From Bacillota bacterium (lineage in GTDB: Bacteria; Bacillota; Dethiobacteria; SKNC01): a DNA stretch of 36,703 bases. The first letter of the stretch is position 1. Each line of letters opens with the position of its first letter. Made by a program: the position numbers and the translations under genes. The notes beneath the pieces were generated by a model. The model saw only the letters and a program-made list of their open reading frames with translations. It made no database searches and had not been told where the DNA came from. This document shows positions 8,111-16,275 of this stretch, piece by piece. The stretch is taken from the NCBI GenBank assembly GCA_007121375.1, contig SKLX01000009.1, positions 1 to 36,703 of the forward strand. The letters are read 5' to 3'.

Positions 8111-10365
8111 AGGGCCTTATAGTCTTCTCCTTGGGGAGAAAATGCCTTCAAGGAATACATCATGTTTCGCAAGATCATAAGGGCGGCCCTCTTATCCAGG
8201 GGATCATTGTTGTTGCCGCACTTGGGAGACATCAAGCAGCGGGGACACCCCTCCCGGCAGCGGCATTTTTCCACTATCTCCACCGCCCTTTCCGTTAGCT
8301 GGTGAAAATGGCTAAAAAGGCGCCAGGATATACCTATCCCCCCGGGGAAACCATCATAAATAAATATGGCTCCCCTGGATTTTTCCTCCATGGATACTCC
8401 GCCGATATCCCAGCGGTCGCACATAGCCAGGAGGGGAGTAACCCCTATTAGTAAATGCTCTGCTCCGTGAAGACCTCCCGCCAGGTCTCCCTTCAGGCCC
8501 TTCAAGGGTAGTTCTGCCCACACGGCCCGAGTATCAAACTGGAGGGGCTCCATATCTATTTCTTCTCTTTTTACCACCTTATCATATTTTTTCAGAAGAT
8601 ATCCCCAGACCTTTTCTGTTACCATAACCCGGCCATATTTTAAGGATACCTGGCCCCTTTGCTCCTCCTTCAGGATCTCTTCCACCTTTATGGAGGTCTC
8701 CGACAGGACGGTAGTATAATAATCCTCCTCCAGGAGTTTGACTTTCACCACTTTCTTCTCCTCATCAAATTCGGTAACCCGGTAGGGTTTGGTCATATGA
8801 AGGAATACAGCTCCCGGGTGGGCCTCCATATAAGCCTGCCTTTTATTTAATATCTCTAAAAGCTCTCCGCTTTCCTGGCAAACCAGCCTGTATTCATCCT
8901 TGTCAAAGGAGGAAAGGCTAACCTGGAAACAAGCTCCCTTCCCCAGGGCGTAATACCTCTTCTTATTCCCCCTGCCCAAATGGAACTTTAAATCTCCCTC
9001 CGCCACCAAAGCCCTGACCCCTTCCTGGTAACCGGGACCAAACCAGCTTCTCTCATCCTCTTCCAGGACCAGCTCCTCCGCTCCACACTTCAGGTGCCTT
9101 TTTAATATATGTTCATTTTCCAGGGAAATCACTGCCTGTTCTACGGGTTCCCGGAAAAGATAATTGGGGTGGCTTAAAATATAGCCATCCAGGGGGTTAT
9201 CATAAAAAAGCTGTAAGATTAAAGCCTCCTGGCCGGACCTGCCTGCCCGGCCGGCTCTTTGGTGAAAGGAAGCAATGGTGCCCGGGTAACCGCCAATAAC
9301 CACCGCATCCAGTCCACCGATATTTACCCCCAGTTCCAGGGCATTGGTAGAAGCCAGGCCCTTAAGTTCTCCTTCTTTCAGCTTCTTTTCCAGTTTCCGG
9401 CGGTCTTCAGGAAGATAGCCTGCCCGGTAAGAAGAAATACCCTCTGCCGCCTGTCCTGCCCAGCGGGCTGTAAGTTCTGCCATCTTGCGGCTGACGGTAA
9501 AGCAAAGGGTCTGCATATCAAGGTTTACACACCGGGCAAAAAGGTCTGCTGTCTGCAGGTGAGGAGAGAGGTTAGGATTTTTAGCCGCATCCCAAAAAAG
9601 ATAGGTCCTTTTGCTTTTACTACTTCCGTCCTCCTGGATAAGCTTAAAATCCTTCCCGGTAAGCTTGTAAGCATGTTCTACCGGGTCAGCCATGGTGGCG
9701 GAAGCCATTATAATCTGGGGGTCAGCCCCGTAATAATGAAGAATACGCTGGAGCCTGCGCAGGAAAAAGGCCACATTGGTTCCAAATATACCCCTGTACC
9801 AGTGACCCTCATCTATCACAATATACTTTAAGTTCCGGAAAAAGCGCTGCCAGAGCTTGTGCCAGGACAGGTAGTAGTGAAAGGCATGGGGGTTACTTAA
9901 TATAATCCTGGACTGCTGGCGTATTTTCCCCCTTTGGCTCCTGGGGGTGTCCCCATCATACACCGCTGCTTTAAAATCTCCTCTCAGCCCCTTTTCCATT
10001 TCCTTTATGCCCTTTAGCTGGTCGTAGGCCAGGGCTTTCATGGGATACAGGTAAAGGGCGGTAGCCCCGGGATCCTCCAGGAGGGCTTCCATTACGGGTA
10101 GGTTAAAAGCCAGGGTTTTCCCTGAAGCCGTAGAAGTTACCAGGACTATATTTTCTCCTGCCCTGGCTCCCTTAAGACACCGGGCCTGGTGGCTGTAAAG
10201 CTTGATGCCCTGGGAGGAAAGGTAATCCTTTACCTGGGCAGGTAAGGAAGGTTCAACTTTTTCAAAGTAGGCTTCCCGGGCAGGTAATTCCATGACCTCC
10301 CTTACCTGGCGTCTGTATTCTTTATGATCGTTAATTATATGTAGAAAGTCCTTTATTTTAGACAT
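8107..10365 (-). CDS. mrfA: DEAD/DEAH-type helicase with C-terminal DUF1998 zinc-binding region (MrfA/YprA-like)
   Basis: The 752-residue protein matches Bacillus MrfA (YprA) in length and layout. The Walker A is TSTASGKT (77-84), the DExH box DEGH (185-188), motif III SATM. The second RecA domain has STNALELGVNIGGLDAVVIGG and HQRAGRAGRSG. The C-terminal DUF1998 region has GGIGISWRLF and a cysteine cluster C-x-C-x3-C-x2-C-x5-C within EKCRCREGCPRCLMSPKCG. MrfA is known to act with the exonuclease MrfB in excision repair of mitomycin-type damage; no MrfB-like gene lies next to it. A weak promoter lies upstream. The tRNA cluster upstream ends in its own terminator, and tadA follows from an overlapping promoter. 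The orthologue name is an inference from layout and motifs. Confidence 0.88.
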   Translation of the reverse strand: MSKIKDFLHIINDHKEYRRQVREVMELPAREAYFEKVEPSLPAQVKDYLSSQGIKLYSHQARCLKGARAGENIVLVTSTASGKTLAFNLPVMEALLEDPGATALYLYPMKALAYDQLKGIKEMEKGLRGDFKAAVYDGDTPRSQRGKIRQQSRIILSNPHAFHYYLSWHKLWQRFFRNLKYIVIDEGHWYRGIFGTNVAFFLRRLQRILHYYGADPQIIMASATMADPVEHAYKLTGKDFKLIQEDGSSKSKRTYLFWDAAKNPNLSPHLQTADLFARCVNLDMQTLCFTVSRKMAELTARWAGQAAEGISSYRAGYLPEDRRKLEKKLKEGELKGLASTNALELGVNIGGLDAVVIGGYPGTIASFHQRAGRAGRSGQEALILQLFYDNPLDGYILSHPNYLFREPVEQAVISLENEHILKRHLKCGAEELVLEEDERSWFGPGYQEGVRALVAEGDLKFHLGRGNKKRYYALGKGACFQVSLSSFDKDEYRLVCQESGELLEILNKRQAYMEAHPGAVFLHMTKPYRVTEFDEEKKVVKVKLLEEDYYTTVLSETSIKVEEILKEEQRGQVSLKYGRVMVTEKVWGYLLKKYDKVVKREEIDMEPLQFDTRAVWAELPLKGLKGDLAGGLHGAEHLLIGVTPLLAMCDRWDIGGVSMEEKSRGAIFIYDGFPGGIGISWRLFSHFHQLTERAVEIVEKCRCREGCPRCLMSPKCGNNNDPLDKRAALMILRNMMYSLKAFSPQGEDYKAL

Positions 10366-10414
10366 ATCAAATTCCCCATTTCCTCTAGATCTAATAAGTA
10401 AACGGCTTTCCTTA

Positions 10415-10444
10415 ATTATACCATAAAAGGAATATATGTTCTAA
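10415..10444 (-). promoter_or_regulatory. Possible promoter of the mrfA-like helicase gene
   Basis: A TATAAT at 10420-10415 on the minus strand has only a weak -35 candidate (TTAGAA or TAGAAC, 17-18 bases upstream). It is the best candidate between the tRNA terminator and the helicase start. Confidence 0.35.
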
Positions 10445-10476
10445 ATAAATTATTACACTGTGTATATATTTGAAAA

Positions 10477-10505
10477 CAAAAAAACTGGGCTGTTAATTCC
10501 CAGTT
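10477..10505 (-). terminator. Terminator of the three-tRNA transcript
   Basis: On the minus strand AACTGGG - loop - CCCAGTT is followed by TTTTT and GTTTT, 20 bases downstream of tRNA-Arg(ACG). Confidence 0.85.
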
Positions 10506-10524
10506 CCCAAACTACTTAAATAAG

Positions 10525-10601
10525 TGGTGCGCCCGGCAGGACTCGAACCTGCGACCTCCTGATTCGTAGTCAGTTACTCTGTCCAGCTGAGCTACGGGCG
10601 C
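10525..10601 (-). tRNA. tRNA-Arg (anticodon ACG)
   Basis: A 77-base gene with encoded CCA. Acceptor GCGCCCG pairs with CGGGCGC. The anticodon loop CTACGAA gives ACG, the tRNA whose A34 is deaminated by TadA to read CGU/CGC/CGA. The T arm is GCAGGTTCGAGTCCTGC. The outermost anticodon-stem pair (27-43) looks like A and G, a mismatch worth noting. Third gene of the tRNA cluster. Confidence 0.97.
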
Positions 10602-10623
10602 ATGTGTTATAATAAATAAATTA

Positions 10624-10718
10624 TGGCGGAGAGAGAGGGATTCGAACCCTCGATACGGGCTTTTACCCGTATAATCGCTTAGCAGGCGACCGCCTTCGAC
10701 CAGCTCGGCCATCTCTCC
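10624..10718 (-). tRNA. tRNA-Ser (anticodon GCU)
   Basis: A 95-base class II tRNA with encoded CCA. Acceptor GGAGAGA pairs with TCTCTCC. Anticodon loop CTGCTAA gives GCU (codons AGU/AGC). The long variable arm (ATACGGG-TAAAA-CCCGTAT region) and T arm GAGGGTTCGAATCCCTC are intact. Second gene of the cluster. Confidence 0.97.
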
Positions 10719-10761
10719 ACATAAATCTTAGTCTATGGTAGCTTTACCCAAAGTACTTTTA

Positions 10762-10848
10762 TGGCGGAGGGGGTGGGATTCGAACCCACGGCTCTTTCGA
10801 GTCACCGGTTTTCAAGACCGGCTCCTTAAACCCCTCGGACACCCCTCC
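10762..10848 (-). tRNA. tRNA-Ser (anticodon UGA)
   Basis: An 87-base class II tRNA with encoded CCA. Acceptor GGAGGGG pairs with CCCCTCC. Anticodon arm CCGGT-CTTGAAA-ACCGG gives UGA (codons UCN). First gene of the cluster, starting about seven bases after the predicted transcription start. Confidence 0.97.
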
Positions 10849-10861
10849 CGACGTATAAAAA

Positions 10862-10890
10862 AGTATAACATATGAGTATTTCTTTGTCAA
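10862..10890 (-). promoter_or_regulatory. Strong promoter of the tRNA cluster
   Basis: Perfect TTGACA at 10890-10885, 17-bp spacer, TATACT at 10867-10862 on the minus strand. It lies directly upstream of tRNA-Ser(UGA), so the tRNAs need not depend on serS transcription. Confidence 0.9.
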
Positions 10891-10900
10891 TCGGTGTAGA

Positions 10901-10951
10901 GCCCCTGAAAGGCCCTTAAACAGGGGGGCTTCGCCAGAAAGCTGTTAAGGG
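10901..10951 (-). other. Two overlapping hairpins between serS and the tRNA promoter
   Basis: In the minus-strand transcript CCCTTAACAG (10951-10942) can pair with CTGTTTAAGGG (10923-10913), and GCCCCCCTG (10929-10921) can pair with CAGGGGC (10907-10901). The two share 10923-10921, so they compete. Neither is followed by a clear T-run. The serS stop codon lies in the first arm. A factor-dependent or weak terminator is likely. Confidence 0.5.
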
Positions 10952-12231
10952 TTTTTGGTGATTTTACCCTCCTCCAGGTCGGGGAAATAGGGAAGGAGCA
11001 CTTCCGGGATCCGTATGCTTCCATCCTCCTCCTGGTAATTTTCCAAAATTGCTGCCACGGTACGCCCCACGGCTACCCCGGAACCATTAAGGGTATGTAC
11101 ATATTCGGCTTTAGCCTTGGGAGAAGGCCGGTAGCGGATATTAGCCCGCCGGGCCTGAAAGTCCCGGAAATTACTGCAGGAAGAAACCTCCCGATATCCT
11201 TCATAAGCGGGCATCCACAGCTCCAGGTCATACTTTTTAGCCGCCGCAAACCCCAGGTCCCCTGCACACATGAGAACTACCCGGTAGGGAAGCTGAAGAA
11301 GCTTTAAAACCTCCTCCGCATCCCGGACCAGCTTTTCCAGCTCCTCCTCCGAATCCTGGGGGGTGGTGAATTTAACCAGTTCCACCTTGTTAAACTGGTG
11401 CTGGCGGATCAAGCCCCGGGTATCCCTCCCGTGGGCTCCCGCTTCAGCCCTGAAACAGGCACTGTAGGCGGTAAAATACTTGGGTAGTTCTTCTCCTCGC
11501 AGAATTTCCTCCCGATAAAGGTTGGTCACGGGAACCTCCGCCGTAGGGATAAGGTAGTAATCGGTGTTTTCCACCTTAAAGGCATCCTCTTCAAACTTGG
11601 GAAGCTGGCCCGTTCCAATCATGCTGTCCCGGTGGACCATAAAGGGAGGGAATACCTCCTGGTAACCGTGTTTACCCGTATGAAGATCCAGCATGAAATT
11701 AATCAAAGCCCTTTCCAGCCGGGCTCCCAGGCCGTAATAGAGGGCAAACCGGGATCCTGTGATCTTTCCTGCCCTTTCAAAGTCCAAAATACCTGCCTCC
11801 ATGCCCAGGTCCCAGTGGGCTTTAGGCTGAAAACTAAACCTGGGAGGCTGACCCCATTCCCTTACCGTTACGTTATCCTCTTCCTCTTTTCCTGGAGGGA
11901 CATCATCATCGGGAATATTAGGTATATTTAAAAGGATCCTTTCTATTTCTTCCTGGACCCTTTTAACCTTCTCGTCCAGGTCCTTGATTTCCGAGCTAAC
12001 CGACTTCATCTCCGTTATCATTTCGGAAGCCTCCTGGCCTTCCTTTTTTCTTCGCCCGATCTCTTCAGAGACTATATTTCTCCTGTTTTTCAACTGTTCA
12101 ACCTGGTATAGGAACTCCCTTCTCTCCCGGTCCCTTTCCAGAAGGTTATCCAGGTCCCCGGTTTCTCCCTTTTTTTTAAGGGCTTCCCGGACCTGTTCCA
12201 TATTTTGACGTATATATTTTAAATCCAACAT
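10945..12231 (-). CDS. serS: Seryl-tRNA synthetase
   Basis: The 428-residue class II synthetase has the usual length. The N-terminal 110 residues are highly charged and form the long antiparallel coiled coil that grips the tRNA-Ser variable arm. The catalytic core has FRAEAGAHGRDTRGLIRQHQ (motif 2) and LNGSGVAVGRTVAAILENYQ (motif 3), with the TAEVPVTNL serine-site segment between motifs 1 and 2. It charges tRNA-Ser and tRNA-Sec type substrates in the cytoplasm. It follows argS by 29 bases, likely co-transcribed from the argS promoter, and is followed by two serine tRNA genes. The ATG at 12231 has GAGAGGGG about ten bases upstream. No T-box leader is present. Confidence 0.98.
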   Translation of the reverse strand: MLDLKYIRQNMEQVREALKKKGETGDLDNLLERDRERREFLYQVEQLKNRRNIVSEEIGRRKKEGQEASEMITEMKSVSSEIKDLDEKVKRVQEEIERILLNIPNIPDDDVPPGKEEEDNVTVREWGQPPRFSFQPKAHWDLGMEAGILDFERAGKITGSRFALYYGLGARLERALINFMLDLHTGKHGYQEVFPPFMVHRDSMIGTGQLPKFEEDAFKVENTDYYLIPTAEVPVTNLYREEILRGEELPKYFTAYSACFRAEAGAHGRDTRGLIRQHQFNKVELVKFTTPQDSEEELEKLVRDAEEVLKLLQLPYRVVLMCAGDLGFAAAKKYDLELWMPAYEGYREVSSCSNFRDFQARRANIRYRPSPKAKAEYVHTLNGSGVAVGRTVAAILENYQEEDGSIRIPEVLLPYFPDLEEGKITKNP

Positions 12232-12260
12232 GTCTTAAACACCCCTCTCATGAACTGCTG

Positions 12261-13967
12261 CTACATCTTCGACGGAGCTTTTATACCCAGGAGATATAAC
12301 CCGTTTACCAGCACCTGCCGGACTCCGTCTATAAGGATCAGCCTGGCTTCCTTTAACCCCTCTTCAGCCGTCAGTACGGGGCAGCGGTGGTAAAAATAAT
12401 TGAAATCACTGGTTAGATCCAGGAGATACCGGGCCAGGGTAGAAGGTTTATAAGTTTCGGCAGCCCTTTTAATATGTTCGCTAAACCTGGCCAAAAGGGA
12501 AATAAGCCTTTGCTCCTCTTCCCTTTCCAAAAGACTTAAATCTGCCTCCCGGGAGGCCTGAGCCCCTTCCTTCCTCAGTATGCTGCATATTCGGGCATGG
12601 GCATACTGAATGTAAGGGGAGGTTTCACCACTGAAATCCAGGACTTTATCCCAGTCAAAGTCTATATCCTTAACCCGGTCATTACTTAAATCCCCAAAAA
12701 TTACCGACCCTATACCAACCATTTCCGCAACCTCATCTTTATTTTCCAGATCCGGGTTTTTTTCCTCAATAATATCCCGGGCTAAAGCTACTGCTTTATC
12801 AATGACGTCCTCCAGGAAAATAAGGTTTCCCATGCGGGTAGACATTTTTCCTTCCTTAAACTTAATCAGCCCAAAGGGAACATGAACGCACCGGCTGGCC
12901 CAGGGTAAACCCATAAGCTCCAGGATCTTAAAAAGCTGTTGAAAGTGCAGGGATTGGGCCGCTCCCACCACATAGATAAGTTTTTGGAATTTATATTTTT
13001 CGTAGCGGTATAAAGCTGCACACAGGTCCCGGGTAGCATAAAGGGTAGCCCCATCTTTTTTCCGAAGGAGGGCGGGAGGCAAACCATAGGGCTCCAGGTC
13101 TACAATAAGGGCCCCTTCACTTTTTCTTACAATTTCCTCCTCCTCCAGCCGCTTTAGGGTAGAAGAAAGCATCTGGTTGTAAAAACTTTCTCCCTGCTCC
13201 TCATCAAACTCAATGTCCAGCCGCCTGTAAATCCGCCGGAACTCCTTCAGGCTTAATTCCCTGAATTTGTGCCACAGTTCTACCGCTTCCTCCTCCCCCT
13301 CTTCCAGCCTCTTAAACCAATGCCTGCCCTCCTCCTCAAGATTTTCATCTCCCGAGGCTTCCTGGTGAAAACTGACATACAGTTGATACAGGTACTGGAT
13401 AGGATCCTCTTTTAAAGAATCTTCATCTCCCCATCGCTTGTAGGCAGAGATAAGTTTTCCAAACTGGGTCCCCCAGTCTCCCAGATGATTAATGCCCACG
13501 CAGTTGTAACCCAGGGCCTCATATAAGCGATAGAGGGAATTGCCTATCACTGTAGAGCGAAGATGACCTATACCAAAGGGCTTGGCTATGTTGGGGGCTG
13601 AAAAATCAATAACTACATTTTCCCCTCCCCCTTCTTTAACCTTTCCATAATCCTTTCCTTTTTCATAAATCTCTTTTAGGGTTTCCCGGGTTAATTTTTC
13701 CCGGTTACAGTAAAAATTTAAATAAGGTCCGGCGCTTTTAACCTCTTTAATCCATTCTCCCAGGCCCTTCTTTGAAATTTCCTGGGCCAGATATTGAGAT
13801 ATCTCCTGGGGAGGTCTTTTCCACTTTTTAGACAAAATAAAGCAGGGAAAGGCATAATCCCCCAGCCCTGCATCGGGTGGAATGCTCAGGTTTTGTTGGA
13901 TTTCCTCCTGGCCAAGTTGAACCAGGCTTTCTAAAGCCTTAATAATTTCCTCTTTAAACTCCTGCAT
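12261..13967 (-). CDS. argS: Arginyl-tRNA synthetase
   Basis: A 568-residue class I synthetase, the normal length. The HIGH signature is present as PFGIGHLRSTVIGNSLYRL and the KMSKS-equivalent loop as GKMSTRMGNLIFLEDV. The N-terminal additional domain (1-110) that contacts the D-loop of tRNA-Arg and a C-terminal helical DALR-type anticodon-binding domain (HARICSILR near 465 onward) are visible. It attaches arginine to tRNA-Arg using ATP; a tRNA-Arg(ACG) gene lies 1.7 kb downstream. A strong promoter lies upstream and serS follows after 29 bases. Start ATG with AGGGGGG upstream. Nothing unusual apart from the pairing of synthetases with their cognate tRNA genes. Confidence 0.98.
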   Translation of the reverse strand: MQEFKEEIIKALESLVQLGQEEIQQNLSIPPDAGLGDYAFPCFILSKKWKRPPQEISQYLAQEISKKGLGEWIKEVKSAGPYLNFYCNREKLTRETLKEIYEKGKDYGKVKEGGGENVVIDFSAPNIAKPFGIGHLRSTVIGNSLYRLYEALGYNCVGINHLGDWGTQFGKLISAYKRWGDEDSLKEDPIQYLYQLYVSFHQEASGDENLEEEGRHWFKRLEEGEEEAVELWHKFRELSLKEFRRIYRRLDIEFDEEQGESFYNQMLSSTLKRLEEEEIVRKSEGALIVDLEPYGLPPALLRKKDGATLYATRDLCAALYRYEKYKFQKLIYVVGAAQSLHFQQLFKILELMGLPWASRCVHVPFGLIKFKEGKMSTRMGNLIFLEDVIDKAVALARDIIEEKNPDLENKDEVAEMVGIGSVIFGDLSNDRVKDIDFDWDKVLDFSGETSPYIQYAHARICSILRKEGAQASREADLSLLEREEEQRLISLLARFSEHIKRAAETYKPSTLARYLLDLTSDFNYFYHRCPVLTAEEGLKEARLILIDGVRQVLVNGLYLLGIKAPSKM

Positions 13968-14023
13968 ATGATTCCCCCCTTCCTGCTTCCTTACCTTTAT
14001 TTCTATTTTTAACCTACCAACAT

Positions 14024-14052
14024 ATTATAACCAAACTTTTTCCATATATCAA
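14024..14052 (-). promoter_or_regulatory. Promoter of argS-serS
   Basis: TTGATA at 14052-14047, 17-bp spacer, TATAAT at 14029-14024 on the minus strand, in the 102-base gap upstream of argS. Confidence 0.85.
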
Positions 14053-14069
14053 TAAAGGGCTATTTTATA

Positions 14070-16130
14070 TCATACCTCCGGGTTTAGATAGGGGTATTTT
14101 TCCAGGGGACTCTTCAGGTCTATAAACTCCGGGTGGGGGGACATCTTCTCCCCTTCAATATATATCTGTACTTTTTCAGGTTCAAAGTTACTGGCCAGGG
14201 TATAAGTCAACCCCTCCAGGATAACCTGGGCCCGGGCCTTCAGTTGGGGATTTTCTATTCCTTTAAAAATCTCTAAAAATTCCCTGCTTAGATTCACATA
14301 CAACAAATCATCTTTTATTCCCACACTGAGGACCTCCACTTCCCTGGCAAAATAGTTGGAGGTCTCTTGAAAAAATTTTTGAGTAAGGTTTTGAAGAGAA
14401 TTATCTTCTCTCATGTAAGGAAAGACTTCCCTGGGAAGTAAATAATACCTGTATCCCGAGCGAAAAGGAAGATATAGCAGGGGCTGGTCTTTTCTAAAGG
14501 TGCTGCTGTCAAATGCCTCTCCGATATAGATGCCCTGATCACCAAAAAAATCCCTTTCCTCTCCTTCTACCAGAAACTGCACTTCCTCTACTTTGGGAAA
14601 CTGGGTTACCGTATAAAGGATGGAATTAATTACCCCCAGGCTGTAATTGGTTCCCCCCGCCCGGGTTAGTTCTTCAGGCAGGTCAATATAAAGGGTTCCG
14701 CCTTCTTCTTTTATTTCAATATCAACACCCTTGGGGATGGTCCTTACCAGGTAACTGTTAGCCCGGGGGCCCTTTATCAATTCCTCCAGGGCCCTTTGTA
14801 CCACATCATTTCCCCTTCCAATATTCCTGCTGACAGGAATGAGAACCATAGCATTCTCATCATAAAAATACAGTTTAATCCTTGGATCATCATTAACCTG
14901 GATTGATTGGGAAGGCACGTAGAAAAACTGTTCTTCCCTGGCAGGAACATACTCCCCCAGGGTTTTCCTATCCAGGTTTAAAATATAAACATTGCCGTCG
15001 TCACAGCCCAGAACCAGCTTTTCCCCTTCCCAGCAAAGGGCCATCTCTTCCGCCCTGCTTCCTACTTCTATTTCCCGGCGCAGACGTCCCTGGTTATCAA
15101 AATAATTAATCAGGGTAAAATCTTCGCTGTAATGGCGCCAGGAGGAGGTTACAATCCGCCGGCCATCTTTAGAAAGGTCTACCAAAGAATCATCCCTGAT
15201 CCTTTTCTTCCACAGGAGTTCCCCTTCCGTGTTCAAGAAAAACAGGTTATCTTCTCCTCCTCCAAAACTATTGTAAGCCAGAAGATGTTCTTTGTTATCT
15301 GATATCTCCAGCTGGTTTATTGTTACTCCCGGGTCAAAACTCCACAATTCCTTTCCTTCCCTGGAAAAAAGGATTATTTTTTCTGAAGATGCCACTGCAA
15401 TATAATCACCCTGGTGGGATACCTCCAGGGTTGAATACCCCTTCTTTTCCCACAAAGGTTCTCCTTCCCTGTTAAAGGTGTAAAGGATGGACTCAGCTTC
15501 TTCTTCCGCTAAAAAGGCTATTATGTCGCCTTCAGAGCTCATATCAACCATGTTAACTTTTGGTATTTCCTTTCTCCAAACTGTATCTCCCTGGGAATCC
15601 AGGAAAACAATAGCTCCTTCATCCTTCTCCCTATCATTAACTACCGCTAATACATAGTTTCCTTCCGAACATACCTGAATACTTTCCAGAGGCATGGATA
15701 AATCTTTTTCCCAGGTAATTTCTTCATCTTCAATATAATATATCTTCCCCTCTTTGGTTCCCACCGCAATATTCGTTCCCTCATTGTTCAAGCCTGCCCC
15801 CAGAAGGGGTTCCTCAAAATCTTTTTCCCAAAGGAGATTGCCCTCTTTATCCAATAAAACCAGCCTGTCTCCGGAGCAAATAATGGCCCTTGAGCCATCG
15901 CAAGTAAATGCAGCACTGTTCAATTCTACTCTGGGGCGCAGCAAAGAAAAACGCCCTTCCAGGGACCTTCCCTGGTTAAAAGACCCTTCTTCTTCATAAT
16001 AGGGCTCCACGGGCCTTCCCTGGACATCTTTTCCGTAAAAGGAAAAAGACATCTGGCATCCAGCGGTAAATAACAATAGTAATATAATTAAAGGCAGGAT
16101 AACTTTTCGTGCGGCAAAATTATAGGTCAT
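14070..16130 (-). CDS. Lipoprotein with beta-propeller and two GerMN domains (LpqB-like)
   Basis: The 686-residue protein begins with a lipoprotein signal peptide: hydrophobic core 10-22 and FTAGC with C25 as the lipidation site. Residues about 70-390 are repeated beta-strand units with recurring GD/EG and W-x-K patterns (EGNLLWEKDF, QGDTVWRKEI, EGEPLWEKKG, EGKELWSFD, EGELLWKKRI), which I read as a WD40/PQQ-like propeller. Residues about 415-525 and 550-660 match GerMN (sporulation/germination) domains. It lies 145 bases downstream of the sensor kinase gene with no terminator between, so it is probably an extracytoplasmic partner of that kinase. Actinobacterial LpqB, encoded after mtrA-mtrB, combines the same two domain types in the opposite order. 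Function is inferred from context only. Confidence 0.82.
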   Translation of the reverse strand: MTYNFAARKVILPLIILLLLFTAGCQMSFSFYGKDVQGRPVEPYYEEEGSFNQGRSLEGRFSLLRPRVELNSAAFTCDGSRAIICSGDRLVLLDKEGNLLWEKDFEEPLLGAGLNNEGTNIAVGTKEGKIYYIEDEEITWEKDLSMPLESIQVCSEGNYVLAVVNDREKDEGAIVFLDSQGDTVWRKEIPKVNMVDMSSEGDIIAFLAEEEAESILYTFNREGEPLWEKKGYSTLEVSHQGDYIAVASSEKIILFSREGKELWSFDPGVTINQLEISDNKEHLLAYNSFGGGEDNLFFLNTEGELLWKKRIRDDSLVDLSKDGRRIVTSSWRHYSEDFTLINYFDNQGRLRREIEVGSRAEEMALCWEGEKLVLGCDDGNVYILNLDRKTLGEYVPAREEQFFYVPSQSIQVNDDPRIKLYFYDENAMVLIPVSRNIGRGNDVVQRALEELIKGPRANSYLVRTIPKGVDIEIKEEGGTLYIDLPEELTRAGGTNYSLGVINSILYTVTQFPKVEEVQFLVEGEERDFFGDQGIYIGEAFDSSTFRKDQPLLYLPFRSGYRYYLLPREVFPYMREDNSLQNLTQKFFQETSNYFAREVEVLSVGIKDDLLYVNLSREFLEIFKGIENPQLKARAQVILEGLTYTLASNFEPEKVQIYIEGEKMSPHPEFIDLKSPLEKYPYLNPEV

Positions 16131-16275
16131 GATATTCCCCCCGTTACCCTTACAGTTTAAATATTTATCGTCTATTCTCCTTTAATTCTTCCTTATAAAT
16201 AGATTACATAAGTGTTAAACTTTTTTAACTTTATAAGGGAAGCCTTATTCTATAGGGGCGAAGCAAACCTTTTCA

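Noticed and set aside
9259..9831. 190-codon plus-strand open frame
   Set aside because: It is antisense to the helicase gene, lacks family motifs and a ribosome site, and reads as a low-complexity shadow.
10512..10712. 66-codon minus-strand open frame across the tRNA genes
   Set aside because: It is the translation of tRNA-Ser and tRNA-Arg sequence (APVAQLDRVTDYESGGRRFE pattern), a well-known spurious protein.
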